NCBI RefSeq assembly: GCF_014268455.2 | Contig: NZ_CP077085.1 | Location: 4,815,001 to 4,879,000, forward strand | DNA length: 64,000 nucleotides | Source: Pseudomonas shahriarae | GTDB lineage: Bacteria; Pseudomonadota; Gammaproteobacteria; Pseudomonadales; Pseudomonadaceae | Direction: 5' to 3' | Shown: positions 28,057-38,977 of the stretch, piece after piece | Layout of the letters: each line of letters starts with the position of its first letter | Numbering within the stretch: position 1 is the first letter of the stretch | The notes under the pieces: model-generated | Seen by the model: the letters and a program-made list of their open reading frames with translations, nothing else | Told to the model about the DNA's origin: nothing | The model's database searches: none | Program-made: the position numbers and the translations under genes

Positions 28057-28899
28057 TTACTTGGCAGGTGCTTCCTGCATCATGCGAATAACGCGCTGCG
28101 GGAATGGGATATCTATCCCTACAGCTTTCAAACGATCCCGCGCCAGTTCATTAAACATGAACATCACATCCCAATAATCTGCAGTCTTGGTCCATACGCG
28201 CAGGGAAACAGTGATCGAACTGTCGCCCAGGGTCGAAATCACGGCAACCGGCTCCGGGTCCGCCAGAACCCGTGGGTCCTTGGCCAGTTCCAGCAGCACT
28301 TCACGGGCCTTTTGCAGGTCGGCTTCGTAGTCGACACCTACGTCAAACACCACCTTGCGGGTCGGTTGGCGGTTGGTGTTGGTGATGATGCCGTTGGACA
28401 AGATGCCGTTAGGCACGATGACCGTCTTGTTGTCGCCGGTGCGGATCACCGTGTGGAAGATCTGGATGCTATCGACGGTACCCGCTGTGCCCTGGGCTTC
28501 GATCCAGTCACCGATGCGGAACGGGCGGAACAGCAGGATCAGCACGCCACCGGCAAAGTTAGCCAGGCTGCCTTGCAACGCCAGGCCAATAGCCAGGGTC
28601 GCGGCACCGATCGCGGCGACGAACGAGGTGGTTTCGACACCGATCATCGAGGCGACGCTGACGATCAGCATCACTTTGAGCACGATGTTCGCCAGGCTGG
28701 TCACAAAGCCCTGCAGCGCCAGGTCGGCATTGCGCAGGGCCAGCAGGCGCCCTACCTTGTGGGTCAACTTGTTGATCAACCACCAGCCAATGGCCAGGGT
28801 CAGCACCGCCAGCAATACCCGGCTGCCGTACTCCATGATCATCGGGACCCAGGCTTGGGAAGCCTTGATCAATTGATCCACTTCAGCATTCAAGTCCAT
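28057..28899 (-). CDS. mscS: Small-conductance mechanosensitive channel, MscS family
   Basis: 280 residues, close to E. coli MscS: three N-terminal membrane helices (about 22-48, 62-85, 90-118), the pore-lining TM3 with alternating Gly/Ala (AAIGAATLAIGLALQGSLANFAGGVLIL), the beta domain with GDWIEAQGTAGTVDSI and the C-terminal alpha/beta domain (VIVPNGIL). It opens under membrane tension and protects against hypo-osmotic shock. Monocistronic. Confidence 0.95.
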   Translation of the reverse strand: MDLNAEVDQLIKASQAWVPMIMEYGSRVLLAVLTLAIGWWLINKLTHKVGRLLALRNADLALQGFVTSLANIVLKVMLIVSVASMIGVETTSFVAAIGAATLAIGLALQGSLANFAGGVLILLFRPFRIGDWIEAQGTAGTVDSIQIFHTVIRTGDNKTVIVPNGILSNGIITNTNRQPTRKVVFDVGVDYEADLQKAREVLLELAKDPRVLADPEPVAVISTLGDSSITVSLRVWTKTADYWDVMFMFNELARDRLKAVGIDIPFPQRVIRMMQEAPAK

Positions 28900-28943
28900 C
28901 TAGATTCTCCTGTTTAGCACTGCATATAAAGGTCGCCACAGCA

Positions 28944-28965
28944 ATTGAGCCCCGTAGGGCTCAAT
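28944..28965. terminator. Perfect hairpin between yajQ and mscS
   Basis: ATTGAGCCC-cgta-GGGCTCAAT, 62 bases after the yajQ stop on the minus strand. There is no strong T-run, so termination is only a guess. Confidence 0.4.
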
Positions 28966-29026
28966 CGTTTCTGCAGGTTCTGTGGCGTGGGACGTCGAAA
29001 TCCCTCACGGGTTCCCGAGAACCGGG

Positions 29027-29512
29027 TCAGTCGCGGAAGTTGTTGAACTGCAGCGGCATATCAAAGGTCTTGGCGCGCAGGGCGGCAATCGCATCCTGCA
29101 AATCGTCACGCTTCTTGCCGGTGATACGCACCTGCTCGCCCTGGATCGCGGCCTGGACCTTGAGCTTGGCGTCCTTGACGTGAGCGACGATTTTCTTCGC
29201 CAGCTCCTTGTCGATACCTTCCTTGAGCACGGCTTCCTGCTTCATCAACTTGCCCGAAGCGTAGGCATCCTTGACTTCGAGGCACTGCACATCAATCTTG
29301 CGCTTGACCAGGGCCAGCTTGAGGATCTCGATCATCGCTTCCAGCTGGAAATCGGCTTCAGCGGTCAGGTTGACCGTCAGTTCTTTTTCCTTGAACTCAA
29401 AGCTGCCTTTGCCTTTCAAGTCATAACGACGGTCCAGCTCCTTGACGGCGTTCTCGACGGCGTTGGTGACTTCGTGCTTGTCCAGTTCAGATACCACGTC
29501 GAACGACGGCAT
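29027..29512 (-). CDS. yajQ: YajQ family nucleotide-binding protein
   Basis: 161 residues starting [15 protein letters not shown], the canonical start of the family, with two RNP-like ferredoxin folds. The Xanthomonas orthologue XC_3703 binds cyclic di-GMP; others bind GTP or tRNA. Divergent from panE. In PAO1 the order is yajQ, a response-regulator gene (PA4396), panE; here no regulator gene lies between. Confidence 0.95.
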   Translation of the reverse strand: MPSFDVVSELDKHEVTNAVENAVKELDRRYDLKGKGSFEFKEKELTVNLTAEADFQLEAMIEILKLALVKRKIDVQCLEVKDAYASGKLMKQEAVLKEGIDKELAKKIVAHVKDAKLKVQAAIQGEQVRITGKKRDDLQDAIAALRAKTFDMPLQFNNFRD

Positions 29513-29595
29513 GTAGTTTCTCCAATAAAAAAGGGGCGCGGCTCAGTAAAGATGGAGCGCGCCTGGCTTGCGGGTAAAATGCCGGGGCATTATAA

Positions 29596-30567
<972 letters not shown>

Positions 30568-30613
30568 GGCACGCGCTACCCTGCCAACTGGATCCTTGCC
30601 TGCGAACCACCTG

Positions 30614-32650
30614 ATGCCACTGCGCCAGCGTCTCGAAAACCTCCCCGTCGGGCAGAAACTGCTGGCGGCCCTGCTGGTACTGCTGACCACCGTGCTGCTG
30701 GTGGCCAACCTGACCTTTATCAGCGCCGCCTATTGGATCTCCCAGGAAAGCATGGCCCCGCAAGCCTTGCAGGCAATTGGCCGGCTGGTTTCCAACCCCG
30801 CCCTCGCCGCGCAAGCCCTGGACTCTCCCGCCAACGCCGATGCCTTGCTCAACGAGCTGACCAGCTATTCGCCACTGCGGGCGGCGGCCCTGTATGACGG
30901 CGAAGGCAGCCGCCTGGCGCAACTGCAACACGGTGATCGCCTGCAACTGCCGGCGCACTATCGCGACATCGAGGCGTGGCGGGTTACCGAGTTTCGCAGC
31001 AATCAAGTCATCACCCTGCCCCGCCCCGGCCTGCCCTCAGGGCATCTGCTGCTGGTGGCCAGCAGCGAACTGCCAGTCGCTTTCTACACCGGCACCCTGA
31101 CCGCCAGCCTTGGCATCCTGATTTTCAGCATCCTGCTGTGGATGGTGATTGCCCGGCAGATCAAACGCCTGATTACCCGGCCCATCCACGAGTTGGAAGA
31201 GTTGTCGCGCCAGGTCACCCGCGAGGAGAACTACGCCCTGCGGGCCGGTCGCGGCAACCATGACGAAATCGGCAGCCTGGCCGAAGCGTTCAATACCATG
31301 CTGTCGCGTATCGAAGCCCGGGAGCAGCAACTCAAGCGCGCACGGGACGACTCCCAGGCCGCCTACGACCAGGCCCAGGGTCTGGCCGAGGAAACCCGGC
31401 ATACCAACCGCAAGCTGGAACTGGAAGTGCAGGTTCGCAGCAAGATCGAGAAAAAACTCACCGGCTTTCAGAACTATCTCAACAGCATCATCGACTCCAT
31501 GCCCTCCGCCCTGATTGCCCTGGACGAGCAGCTCTACGTCACCCAATGGAACCAGGAAGCCAGCGCCCTGTCCGGCACGCGCCTGGATGAAGCCCTGAAC
31601 CAGCCGATCTTCCTCGCCTTCGAACCGCTCAAGCCCTATCTGCCCCAGCTCAAGGCCACGGTGGAGCAGCACACGGTGGAGCGCATCGAGCGCGTTACCT
31701 GGATCAAGGACGACGAACCCAAGCACTATGCCCTGACCTTTTACCCGCTGATGGGTGGCGCCGGGCGCGGGGTGGTGATCCGTATCGACGACATCACCCA
31801 GCGCCTGTCCCTGGAAGAAATGATGGTGCAATCGGAGAAAATGCTGTCAGTCGGAGGGCTCGCCGCAGGCATGGCCCACGAAATCAACAACCCGTTGGGG
31901 GCAATCCTGCACAACGTGCAGAACATTCGGCGACGCCTGTCGGCGGACCTGCCGAAAAACCAGGAGCATGCCGAGCAGGTGGGCGTGGAACTGGAAACGG
32001 TCAACCGCTACCTGCAAAGCCGCGAAGTGCCGCAGCTGCTCGACGGCATCCAGCAAGCCGGGGCCCGTGCAGCGAAAATCGTCACCCATATGCTCAGTTT
32101 CAGCCGCCGCAGCAACCGGCAGATGGCGCCTTGCGACCTGCCGGCCCTGATTGACCAGGCCGTGGAAATTGCCGGTAACGACTTCGACCTGACCATCGGC
32201 TTCGACTTCAAGGGCCAGGCGATCATCCGCCAGTTCGACCCTTTGCTGGGCCCCGTGCCGGGCACCGCCAACGAATTGGAGCAGGTCCTGCTCAACCTGC
32301 TGAAAAACGCCGCCCAGGCCATCCACCTGCGCGAAGACGACAGCGAGCCGGGGCGCATCATCCTGCGCACCCGGCTCAACCCACCCTGGGCCGAGATCCA
32401 GGTGGAAGACAATGGCATCGGCATGAGTGAGAACGTGCGCAAACGCACGTTCGAACCGTTCTTCACCACCAAGGAAATCGGCCAGGGCACGGGGCTGGGC
32501 CTGTCGGTCTCGTACTTCATCATCACCAACAACCACAAGGGCCAGATGGAGGTTCACTCCACCCTGGGCCAGGGCACCTGTTTCACCTTGCGCCTGCCAC
32601 TGGCCGGTAGCCAGCTTGCCCACCACGAACTGACTCAACTGGAGCACTGA
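30614..32650 (+). CDS. Membrane sensor histidine kinase (HAMP-PAS-HisKA)
   Basis: 678 residues from the ATG at 30614; a TTG six codons earlier is the alternative. Layout: membrane helix (about 16-38), periplasmic sensor of about 120 residues, second helix (about 160-180), HAMP (about 182-235), a coiled coil, PAS (about 300-410), HisKA with H422 in GLAAGMAHEINNP, and a HATPase domain with N box NELEQVLLNLLKNAAQ, G1 DNGIGM and G2 GTGLGLSV. It resembles PAO1 PA4398, a kinase linked to motility and biofilm (from memory). No response regulator gene is next to it, so its partner is unknown. Followed 2 bases later by the adenosyltransferase gene. Confidence 0.9.
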   Translation: MPLRQRLENLPVGQKLLAALLVLLTTVLLVANLTFISAAYWISQESMAPQALQAIGRLVSNPALAAQALDSPANADALLNELTSYSPLRAAALYDGEGSRLAQLQHGDRLQLPAHYRDIEAWRVTEFRSNQVITLPRPGLPSGHLLLVASSELPVAFYTGTLTASLGILIFSILLWMVIARQIKRLITRPIHELEELSRQVTREENYALRAGRGNHDEIGSLAEAFNTMLSRIEAREQQLKRARDDSQAAYDQAQGLAEETRHTNRKLELEVQVRSKIEKKLTGFQNYLNSIIDSMPSALIALDEQLYVTQWNQEASALSGTRLDEALNQPIFLAFEPLKPYLPQLKATVEQHTVERIERVTWIKDDEPKHYALTFYPLMGGAGRGVVIRIDDITQRLSLEEMMVQSEKMLSVGGLAAGMAHEINNPLGAILHNVQNIRRRLSADLPKNQEHAEQVGVELETVNRYLQSREVPQLLDGIQQAGARAAKIVTHMLSFSRRSNRQMAPCDLPALIDQAVEIAGNDFDLTIGFDFKGQAIIRQFDPLLGPVPGTANELEQVLLNLLKNAAQAIHLREDDSEPGRIILRTRLNPPWAEIQVEDNGIGMSENVRKRTFEPFFTTKEIGQGTGLGLSVSYFIITNNHKGQMEVHSTLGQGTCFTLRLPLAGSQLAHHELTQLEH

Positions 32651-32652
32651 CC

Positions 32653-33231
32653 ATGGGCTTTCGCCTGTCGAAAATTTACACCCGTACCGGCGACAAGGGC
32701 GAAACCGGCCTGGGTGACGGCCGCCGCGTGCCCAAGGATCACCCCCGGGTGGAGGCGATCGGTGAAGTGGACAGCCTCAACAGCCAACTGGGCCTGCTGT
32801 TGGCTGGCCTTGAGGAGCAAAGCGGCCAGCATCCCGCGCTGAAGGATGTGATCGAGGTACTGACACCCTGCCAGCATCGATTGTTTGACCTGGGTGGCGA
32901 GTTGGCAATGCCGGTCTACAAGGCGCTCAATGCGGGCGAGGTGGACCGCCTGGAAGCCGCGATTGATCGCTGGAATGAAGAAGTCGGGCCTTTGGAGAAC
33001 TTCATCCTGCCCGGCGGTTCGGCGCTGATTGCCCAGGCCCACGTGTGCCGCAGCCTGGCCCGTAGCGCCGAGCGGCGCTGCCAGCAACTGAATGCGCTGG
33101 AGCCGTTGGAAGGGGCGGGGTTGGCATATATCAATCGGCTATCGGATTTGCTGTTTGTGGCAGCAAGGGTGATTGCCCGGAGGCAAGGGATTGCGGAGAT
33201 TTTGTGGCAGGCGGCGGCTAAGGCGCACTGA
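32653..33231 (+). CDS. pduO: Cob(I)alamin adenosyltransferase, PduO type
   Basis: Transfers adenosine from ATP to corrinoid Co(I) to make adenosylcobalamin or its precursors. 192 residues with the PduO motifs YTRTGDKGETGLGDG (ATP binding, residues 8-22), EAIGEVDSLNSQLG and the C-terminal FILPGGS...LARSAERRC helix. Its start is two bases after the kinase stop; the kinase and this gene may be cotranscribed. The last 30 bases of the gene are copied twice downstream in a tandem repeat. Confidence 0.94.
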   Translation: MGFRLSKIYTRTGDKGETGLGDGRRVPKDHPRVEAIGEVDSLNSQLGLLLAGLEEQSGQHPALKDVIEVLTPCQHRLFDLGGELAMPVYKALNAGEVDRLEAAIDRWNEEVGPLENFILPGGSALIAQAHVCRSLARSAERRCQQLNALEPLEGAGLAYINRLSDLLFVAARVIARRQGIAEILWQAAAKAH

Positions 33232-33585
33232 GACTCTGCGGGGTTTTGTATTGTTTGGCAGGGCCTCATCGCGGGCAAGCCCGCTCCCACATTTTGATTT
33301 GTGAATACATTCAAATGTGGGGATTTTGTGGCAGGCCGCTAAGCCGCACTGAAATTCTGCGGGTTTTGTATTGTTTGACTGGGCCTCATCGCGGGCAAGC
33401 CCGCTCCCACATTTTGATTTGTGAATACATTCAAATGTGGGGATTTTGTGGCAGGCGGCTAGGCCGCACTGAGATTCTGCGGGTTTTGTATTGTTTGGCG
33501 GGGCCTCATCGCGGGCAAGCCCGCTCCCACATTTTGATTTGTGAATACATTCAAATGTGGGAGCTGGCTTGCCTGCGATGGGGCC
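33198..33585. repeat. Triplicated 120-bp tandem repeat containing REP palindromes and the pduO 3' end
   Basis: Units begin at 33198, 33322 and 33442 (periods 124 and 120). Each starts GATTTTGTGGCAGGCGGCTA (the end of pduO, including the codons for its last residues), runs through TTGTATTGTTTG and a REP arm CATCGCGGGCAAGCCCGCTC, then TTTGTGAATACATTCAAATG. Units 2 and 3 are almost identical; unit 1 is slightly longer because of four extra bases. After unit 3 the array closes with a REP arm of the other subtype (TGTGGGAGCTGGCTTGCCTG). The repeat reads as an open frame of 115 codons on the plus strand but has no coding signals. Confidence 0.92.
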
Positions 33586-33597
33586 AGCAATGACAAC

Positions 33598-34542
33598 TCA
33601 CACCTCAGGCCAGAACGCCCGAATCCCCGCCACACCCTGCGCCCCGCTCTCCCAGGCCTTCTCCCGCTCGTCAGGCCCAACCCCGCCCAACAGAAACACC
33701 GGCTTGCTGAAGCCCTTGATCAACTGCGCCGCCTCTTCCCAACCCAGAGGCTGCGCATCAGGGTGAGTCTGGGTCGGCTGCACCGGCGACAGAGTGACAA
33801 AATCCACGTCCATCAGTTCGGCCAATGCCAGTTCCTCGGCATTGTGGCAAGACGCCGCCAACCAGCGGTCCTTGGGCAACGGTCGGCCCTTGCTCGCGTA
33901 TTTGCGCAGTTGCGCCGAGGTCATGTGCCAGCCAGCAGCCGGGAAATCACCGAGCCATTCAAACGGCCCCTTGAGCATCAATTGCGCCTTGCCGGCACAC
34001 AGGCCTACGGCGTCCACCGCCAGGTCGCGGTATTTGGGGTCGTAGCCATTGGGCGCACGCAACTGGATCAGTTTGATGCCACCGGCAACGGCTTTCTGGA
34101 TACCGCGCAACAGCACCGGGGTTTCCAGTTCGCCTGGGGTGATCAGGTAGTCGGCGGGCAAACGGGCAGCAGCCACGATGGGCGCATTGGCCGCGGGAAA
34201 CTCGTAGTTCTGCAAGTCCCGTGGCGCCACCCATTCAAGGGGCTGCCCTTCCGCGCCGTGGGGCTCGCCGGTAAACGCCGAGACCTCCCAGACATCCAGC
34301 AACACCTGCTTGTCCGGGTAATCATGCTGTACCTGGATCAACGGCCGGGCCGTGGTGACCTGGATACCCAATTCTTCCTGCAGCTCTCGCCCCAGTGCGG
34401 TGAGCACCGACTCATCGGCCTCCACCTTGCCACCGGGAAACTCCCAGAGGCCGCCCTGGTGCTGGGTATCTGCACGACGGGCCAACAGAATCCGGCCATC
34501 GGTACCGCGAATGACTGCGGCTGCTACATGAACTCGTTTCAC
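33598..34542 (-). CDS. mutT: Nudix hydrolase fused to a thiamine-phosphate-synthase-like domain (MutT/PA4400 type)
   Basis: 314 residues. Residues 1-135 are a MutT-like Nudix domain with the complete box GGKVEADESVLTALGRELQEELG (residues 38-60), which hydrolyses oxidised nucleotides such as 8-oxo-dGTP. Residues about 140-314 are a TIM-barrel domain related to ThiE/TenI (LIQLRAPNG, GWHMTSAQLR, DFVTLSPVQPTQTHPDA, FLLGGVGPDE). The fusion is the usual form in Pseudomonas; the function of the second half is not established. Located beside argJ and secA as in other pseudomonads. Confidence 0.93.
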   Translation of the reverse strand: MKRVHVAAAVIRGTDGRILLARRADTQHQGGLWEFPGGKVEADESVLTALGRELQEELGIQVTTARPLIQVQHDYPDKQVLLDVWEVSAFTGEPHGAEGQPLEWVAPRDLQNYEFPAANAPIVAAARLPADYLITPGELETPVLLRGIQKAVAGGIKLIQLRAPNGYDPKYRDLAVDAVGLCAGKAQLMLKGPFEWLGDFPAAGWHMTSAQLRKYASKGRPLPKDRWLAASCHNAEELALAELMDVDFVTLSPVQPTQTHPDAQPLGWEEAAQLIKGFSKPVFLLGGVGPDEREKAWESGAQGVAGIRAFWPEV

Positions 34543-34600
34543 GGTTTTACGTCCTCTAAGCCGGCGCCTGCCGGGGCATTGCCAATGCCCCGGGCAGGTA

Positions 34601-35818
34601 TCAAGTACGGTATTCGGCGTTGATCTTCACGTACTCGTGGGACAGGTCGGTGGTCCAGATGGTTTCGCTGCACTCACCGCGCCCCAACTCGATACGGATG
34701 GTGATTTCTTCCTGCTGCATCACCGCCGAGCCCTGGGCTTCGGTGTAGGTCTCGGCACGGGCACCACGGCTGGCGATGCACACATCGCCGAGGAACACGT
34801 CGATCTTGCTCACATCCAGGTTCGGTACGCCGGCACGGCCAACCGCCGCGAGGATCCGGCCCCAGTTCGGGTCGGACGCAAACAGCGCGGTCTTGATCAA
34901 TGGCGAGTGGGCCACGGTGTAACCCACATCCAGGCACTCCTGGTGATTACCGCCGCCGTTGACTTCAACGGTAACGAACTTGGTCGCGCCTTCGCCGTCA
35001 CGCACGATGGCCTGGGCCACTTCCATGCACACTTCAAACACCGCCTGCTTCAACGCCGCGAACAGCGGGCCGTTGGACGAGGTGATTTCCGGCAGATCGG
35101 CCTTGCCGGTGGCAATCAACATGCAGCAGTCGTTGGTCGAGGTATCGCCGTCGATGGTGATGCGGTTGAACGACTTGTTGGCGCCATCAAGCATCAGGTT
35201 TTGCAGCACGTCACGGGAGACTTTGGCGTCGGTGGCGATGTAGCCGAGCATGGTCGCCATGTTCGGGCGGATCATGCCCGCGCCTTTGCTGATACCTGTC
35301 ACGGTGACGGCCACGCCGTCATGCACAAACTGGCGGCTGGCGCCCTTGGGCAAGGTGTCGGTGGTCATGATCCCGGTGGCCGCGGCCGCCCAGTTATCCA
35401 CCGACAAGTCGTCCAGCGCGGCTTGCAGGGCGCCTTCGATTTTTTCCACGGGCAGTGGCTCACCGATCACCCCGGTGGAGTACGGCAGCACTTGGCTGGC
35501 GTCCACGCCGGTCAACTCCGCCAGCTTGGCGCAGGTGCGCGCGGCAGCGGCCAGGCCTGGTTCGCCGGTGCCGGCGTTTGCATTGCCGGTGTTGGTCAGC
35601 AGGTAACGTACCGGGCCTTCGACGCGTTGCTTGGCGAGAATCACCGGCGCGGCGCAAAACGCGTTCAGGGTGAACACGCCGGCGATGGTCGAGCCTTCGG
35701 CACAGCGCATCACCACCACGTCTTTGCGCCCAGGGCGTTTGATGCCGGCCGAAGCGATACCGAGTTCAAAACCGGCAACCGGGTGCAACGTGGGCAAAGG
35801 ACCAAGACCAACAGCCAT
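34601..35818 (-). CDS. argJ: Bifunctional ornithine acetyltransferase / N-acetylglutamate synthase
   Basis: Recycles the acetyl group between N-acetylornithine and glutamate in the arginine pathway. 405 residues from the ATG at 35818, with AAGGAG nine bases upstream. The self-cleavage site that exposes the nucleophilic threonine is seen as MATML, between Ala188 and Thr189, in the [14 protein letters not shown] context; the oxyanion segment [10 protein letters not shown] (around 77-86) is present. Arrangement secA-argJ-mutT on the same strand, but a terminator stands between secA and argJ. Confidence 0.97.
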   Translation of the reverse strand: MAVGLGPLPTLHPVAGFELGIASAGIKRPGRKDVVVMRCAEGSTIAGVFTLNAFCAAPVILAKQRVEGPVRYLLTNTGNANAGTGEPGLAAAARTCAKLAELTGVDASQVLPYSTGVIGEPLPVEKIEGALQAALDDLSVDNWAAAATGIMTTDTLPKGASRQFVHDGVAVTVTGISKGAGMIRPNMATMLGYIATDAKVSRDVLQNLMLDGANKSFNRITIDGDTSTNDCCMLIATGKADLPEITSSNGPLFAALKQAVFEVCMEVAQAIVRDGEGATKFVTVEVNGGGNHQECLDVGYTVAHSPLIKTALFASDPNWGRILAAVGRAGVPNLDVSKIDVFLGDVCIASRGARAETYTEAQGSAVMQQEEITIRIELGRGECSETIWTTDLSHEYVKINAEYRT

Positions 35819-35870
35819 GAATGCGCTCCTTAACGATGTCTGCACCGTCGTCGTCGACGGTGATTAAATG

Positions 35871-35906
35871 GCAAAACGCCGCGACGGCTGATGCCGGTCG
35901 CGGCGC
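35871..35906 (-). terminator. Terminator of secA
   Basis: Minus strand hairpin CGCCGCGAC...GTCGCGGCG with an inner GGC/GCC pair and loop atca, followed by TTTTGC, 28 bases after the secA stop. Confidence 0.8.
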
Positions 35907-35933
35907 AGGGTATTGCAGCGTCAGGCAAAAATC

Positions 35934-38669
35934 TTAGTTGATTTCGCCGTGGCAGTGTTTGAACTTCTTGCCCGAACCGCACCAGCACGGCTCGTTGCGA
36001 CCCAGCTTATGCTCGTTGCGCACCGGCGCCTGGGCCAGGGCCACGTCGACTTCTTCGCCCAGCACTTCAGGTGCTTCAAGACCCGGTGCTTCGTCATGCT
36101 GGAACTGCATGCGCGCGGCAAGGGCTTCGGCTTCCTGGCGCAGACGGGCTTCTTCTTCGATCGGGTCTTCGCGGCGCACCTGAACGTGGGACAGCACACG
36201 AATCGAATCGCGCTTGATCGAATCCAGCAACTCGGAGAACAGCGTGAACGACTCGCGCTTGTACTCCTGCTTCGGGTTCTTCTGGGCGTAGCCGCGCAGG
36301 TGGATACCGTGACGCAGGTGATCCATGGTCGACAGGTGGTCTTTCCACAGGTCGTCCAGCACGCGCAGAACGATTTGCTTCTCGAAGGTGCGCAGTGCTT
36401 CGGCACTGGCTTGCTCTTCTTTCTCGTTGTACGCGGCCAGCAGTTCGGCCATCAGTTTTTCGCGCAGGGTTTCTTCGTACAGGTGGTCGTCTTCGTCGAG
36501 CCATTGCTGGACCGGCAGATCGACACCGAAGTCGCTCTTCAACGCCGCTTCCAGGCCGGCAACATCCCACTGCTCAGGCAGGGACTGTGGCGGGATATGG
36601 GCGCTGACGGTGGCGTTGAGCACGTCCTGACGGAAGTCGGCGATGGTTTCGCCAATGTTGTCGGCGGCCAGCAACGTGTTACGCATGTGATAAATCACTT
36701 TACGCTGTTCGTTGTTGACGTCATCGAACTCCAGCAGTTGCTTACGAATGTCGAAGTTACGACCTTCGACCTTGCGCTGGGCCTTTTCGATGGCGTTGGT
36801 CACCATGCGGTGCTCGATGGCTTCGCCGGACTGCATGCCCAGGGCCTTCATGAAGTTCTTCACCCGATCCGAGGCGAAGATGCGCATCAGGCTGTCTTCC
36901 AGGGACAGGTAGAAACGGCTGGAACCGGCGTCACCCTGGCGACCGGCACGGCCACGCAGTTGGTTGTCGATACGACGCGATTCGTGACGCTCGGACGCGA
37001 TCACCTGCAAACCACCGGATTCCAGCACTGCCTGGTGGCGTTTCTGCCAGTCAGCCTTGATCTGGGCGATCTGCTCAGGGGTCGGGTTGTCCAGGGACGC
37101 CACTTCCACTTCCCAGTTGCCGCCCAACAGGATGTCGGTACCACGACCGGCCATGTTGGTCGCGATGGTCAGCGCGCCTGGGCGACCGGCCTGGGCAATG
37201 ATCTCGGCTTCTTTTTCGTGGAACTTGGCGTTGAGGACCTTGTGCTCGATACCTTCCTTGTTGAGCAGGTTCGACATGTGCTCGGAGGTTTCGATGGTGG
37301 CAGTACCCACCAGGACCGGACGGCCGTGGGTCATGCATTCCTTGATGTCGGCGACGATGGCCGCGTATTTCTCGTCGGCGGTCAGGAACACCAGGTCGTT
37401 GTAGTCTTTACGCGCCAGCGGCTTGTTCGGTGGGATGACCATCACCGACAGACCGTAGATCTGGTGGAATTCGAACGCTTCGGTATCCGCAGTACCGGTC
37501 ATGCCGGACAGCTTGTTGTACAGGCGGAAGTAGTTCTGGAAGGTGGTCGAGGCCAATGTCTGGCTCTCGGCCTGGATATTGAGCTCTTCCTTGGCTTCGA
37601 TGGCCTGGTGCAGGCCTTCGGACAAACGACGACCGGGCATGGTACGGCCGGTGTGTTCGTCGACCAGTACCACCTGGCCGTCCTGGACGATGTATTCGAC
37701 GTTGCGATGGAACAGCTTGTGGGCGCGCAGGCCGGCATACACGTGGGTCAACAGGCCCAGGTTGTGCGCCGAGTACAGGCTTTCGCCTTCAGCCAGCAGG
37801 CCGATCTGGGTCAGCATTTCTTCGACGAACTGGTGACCGGCTTCGTTGAGTTCGACCTGACGGGTCTTCTCGTCGATGGAGTAATGACCTTCTTTGGTCA
37901 CCACGCCTTCCACTTCCTCGATATGTTGCTCAAGGCGCGGGATCAGTTTGTTGATTTCGGTGTACAGGCGCGAGCTGTCTTCGGCCTGGCCGGAGATGAT
38001 CAGCGGAGTACGGGCTTCGTCGATGAGGATGGAGTCGACTTCGTCGATCACGGCAAAGTTGAGTTCGCGCTGGAATTTTTCTTCCATGCTGAACGCCATG
38101 TTGTCGCGCAGGTAGTCGAAACCGAATTCGTTGTTGGTGCCGTAGGTGATGTCGGCGGCGTAGGCGGCACGCTTCTCTTCCGGCGGCTGGAACGGCGTCA
38201 CGACGCCGACGGTCAGGCCGAGGAATTCATACAGCGGACGCATCCAGTTGGCGTCCCGGCGGGCCAGGTAGTCGTTCACCGTCACAACGTGCACGCCCTT
38301 GCCGGACAGTGCGTTGAGGTAAACACCCAGGGTTGCCACCAGGGTCTTGCCTTCACCGGTGCGCATTTCGGCAATCATGCCTTCATGCAGGGTCATGCCG
38401 CCGATCAACTGGACGTCGAAGTGGCGCATGCCCATCACCCGCTTACCGGCTTCGCGGGCGACCGCAAAGGCTTCGGGCAGCAGTTTGTCGAGGGTCTCAC
38501 CTTTGGCTATGCGGGCCTTGAACTCTTCGGTCTTGGCGCGCAATTGCTCGTCCGACAAAGCAACCATCTGCTCTTCGAAGGCATTGACCAGCTGCACCGT
38601 CTTGAGCATGCGTTTGACTTCGCGCTCATTCTTGCTTCCAAAAAGTTTCTTTAACAAAGGCGCAAACAT
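35934..38669 (-). CDS. secA: Protein translocase ATPase SecA
   Basis: Motor that pushes unfolded preproteins through SecYEG. 911 residues from [11 protein letters not shown]; a start six codons earlier is possible but less conserved. Domains: nucleotide-binding domain 1 with Walker A GEGKT (105-109), preprotein cross-linking domain, second nucleotide-binding domain ([14 protein letters not shown]), helical scaffold and wing, and the C-terminal zinc motif [13 protein letters not shown] that binds SecB. The long open frame on the opposite strand is a codon shadow. Divergent from dciA. Confidence 0.98.
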   Translation of the reverse strand: MFAPLLKKLFGSKNEREVKRMLKTVQLVNAFEEQMVALSDEQLRAKTEEFKARIAKGETLDKLLPEAFAVAREAGKRVMGMRHFDVQLIGGMTLHEGMIAEMRTGEGKTLVATLGVYLNALSGKGVHVVTVNDYLARRDANWMRPLYEFLGLTVGVVTPFQPPEEKRAAYAADITYGTNNEFGFDYLRDNMAFSMEEKFQRELNFAVIDEVDSILIDEARTPLIISGQAEDSSRLYTEINKLIPRLEQHIEEVEGVVTKEGHYSIDEKTRQVELNEAGHQFVEEMLTQIGLLAEGESLYSAHNLGLLTHVYAGLRAHKLFHRNVEYIVQDGQVVLVDEHTGRTMPGRRLSEGLHQAIEAKEELNIQAESQTLASTTFQNYFRLYNKLSGMTGTADTEAFEFHQIYGLSVMVIPPNKPLARKDYNDLVFLTADEKYAAIVADIKECMTHGRPVLVGTATIETSEHMSNLLNKEGIEHKVLNAKFHEKEAEIIAQAGRPGALTIATNMAGRGTDILLGGNWEVEVASLDNPTPEQIAQIKADWQKRHQAVLESGGLQVIASERHESRRIDNQLRGRAGRQGDAGSSRFYLSLEDSLMRIFASDRVKNFMKALGMQSGEAIEHRMVTNAIEKAQRKVEGRNFDIRKQLLEFDDVNNEQRKVIYHMRNTLLAADNIGETIADFRQDVLNATVSAHIPPQSLPEQWDVAGLEAALKSDFGVDLPVQQWLDEDDHLYEETLREKLMAELLAAYNEKEEQASAEALRTFEKQIVLRVLDDLWKDHLSTMDHLRHGIHLRGYAQKNPKQEYKRESFTLFSELLDSIKRDSIRVLSHVQVRREDPIEEEARLRQEAEALAARMQFQHDEAPGLEAPEVLGEEVDVALAQAPVRNEHKLGRNEPCWCGSGKKFKHCHGEIN

Positions 38670-38977
38670 ATCGGCAGGTTCTTCCACACATTAGGGATGA
38701 AGGGGCGCCCCGTGAGTCGCCCGAGCAGCCCTCACGGCCGCATGCGAACGAGCATTCTACCCGGAAACGAGGGTGAGGAAAGTGGCGTTGTTCCACGATG
38801 CAGGCACAGCGTTCCCAGAGGGCTTGTTTAAAATAGGGGCTTTTTGCTGAACTTCAACCCATTCGAGTGAGAAGTTACTTATTGATTTAATGGATAAACT
38901 GCTGACAAAGCAATGACCACGGTGCCGCACACGCTTTCTGCTACCATGGCGGCTCTGTTACCTAAGGTGTCTAGATC
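38670..38977. promoter_or_regulatory. Divergent secA/dciA promoter region
   Basis: 308 bases without a gene. It includes an AT-rich stretch (ttgtttaaaataggggcttttt near 38823-38845 and ttacttattgatttaatgg near 38875-38893) in which promoters of both genes must lie. In PAO1 lpxC and ftsZ are near this place; here the next gene beyond dciA is a HerA-like ATPase instead. No specific signal can be named with confidence. Confidence 0.3.

Noticed and set aside
33198..33585. CRISPR-like appearance of the repeated array
   Set aside because: The units are 120 bases long with no variable spacers and contain a copied gene end and REP; no cas genes are present.
33246..33593. 115-codon open frame with three near-identical peptide repeats
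   Set aside because: It is the tandem REP-containing DNA repeat read in one frame, with no ribosome-binding site and no similarity to proteins.
35913..38654. 913-codon open frame on the plus strand, opposite secA
   Set aside because: It mirrors secA, a gene with full conserved motifs; the opposite frame has no recognisable protein content, only the Leu/Val/His/Gly-rich composition caused by the strong third-base GC bias.
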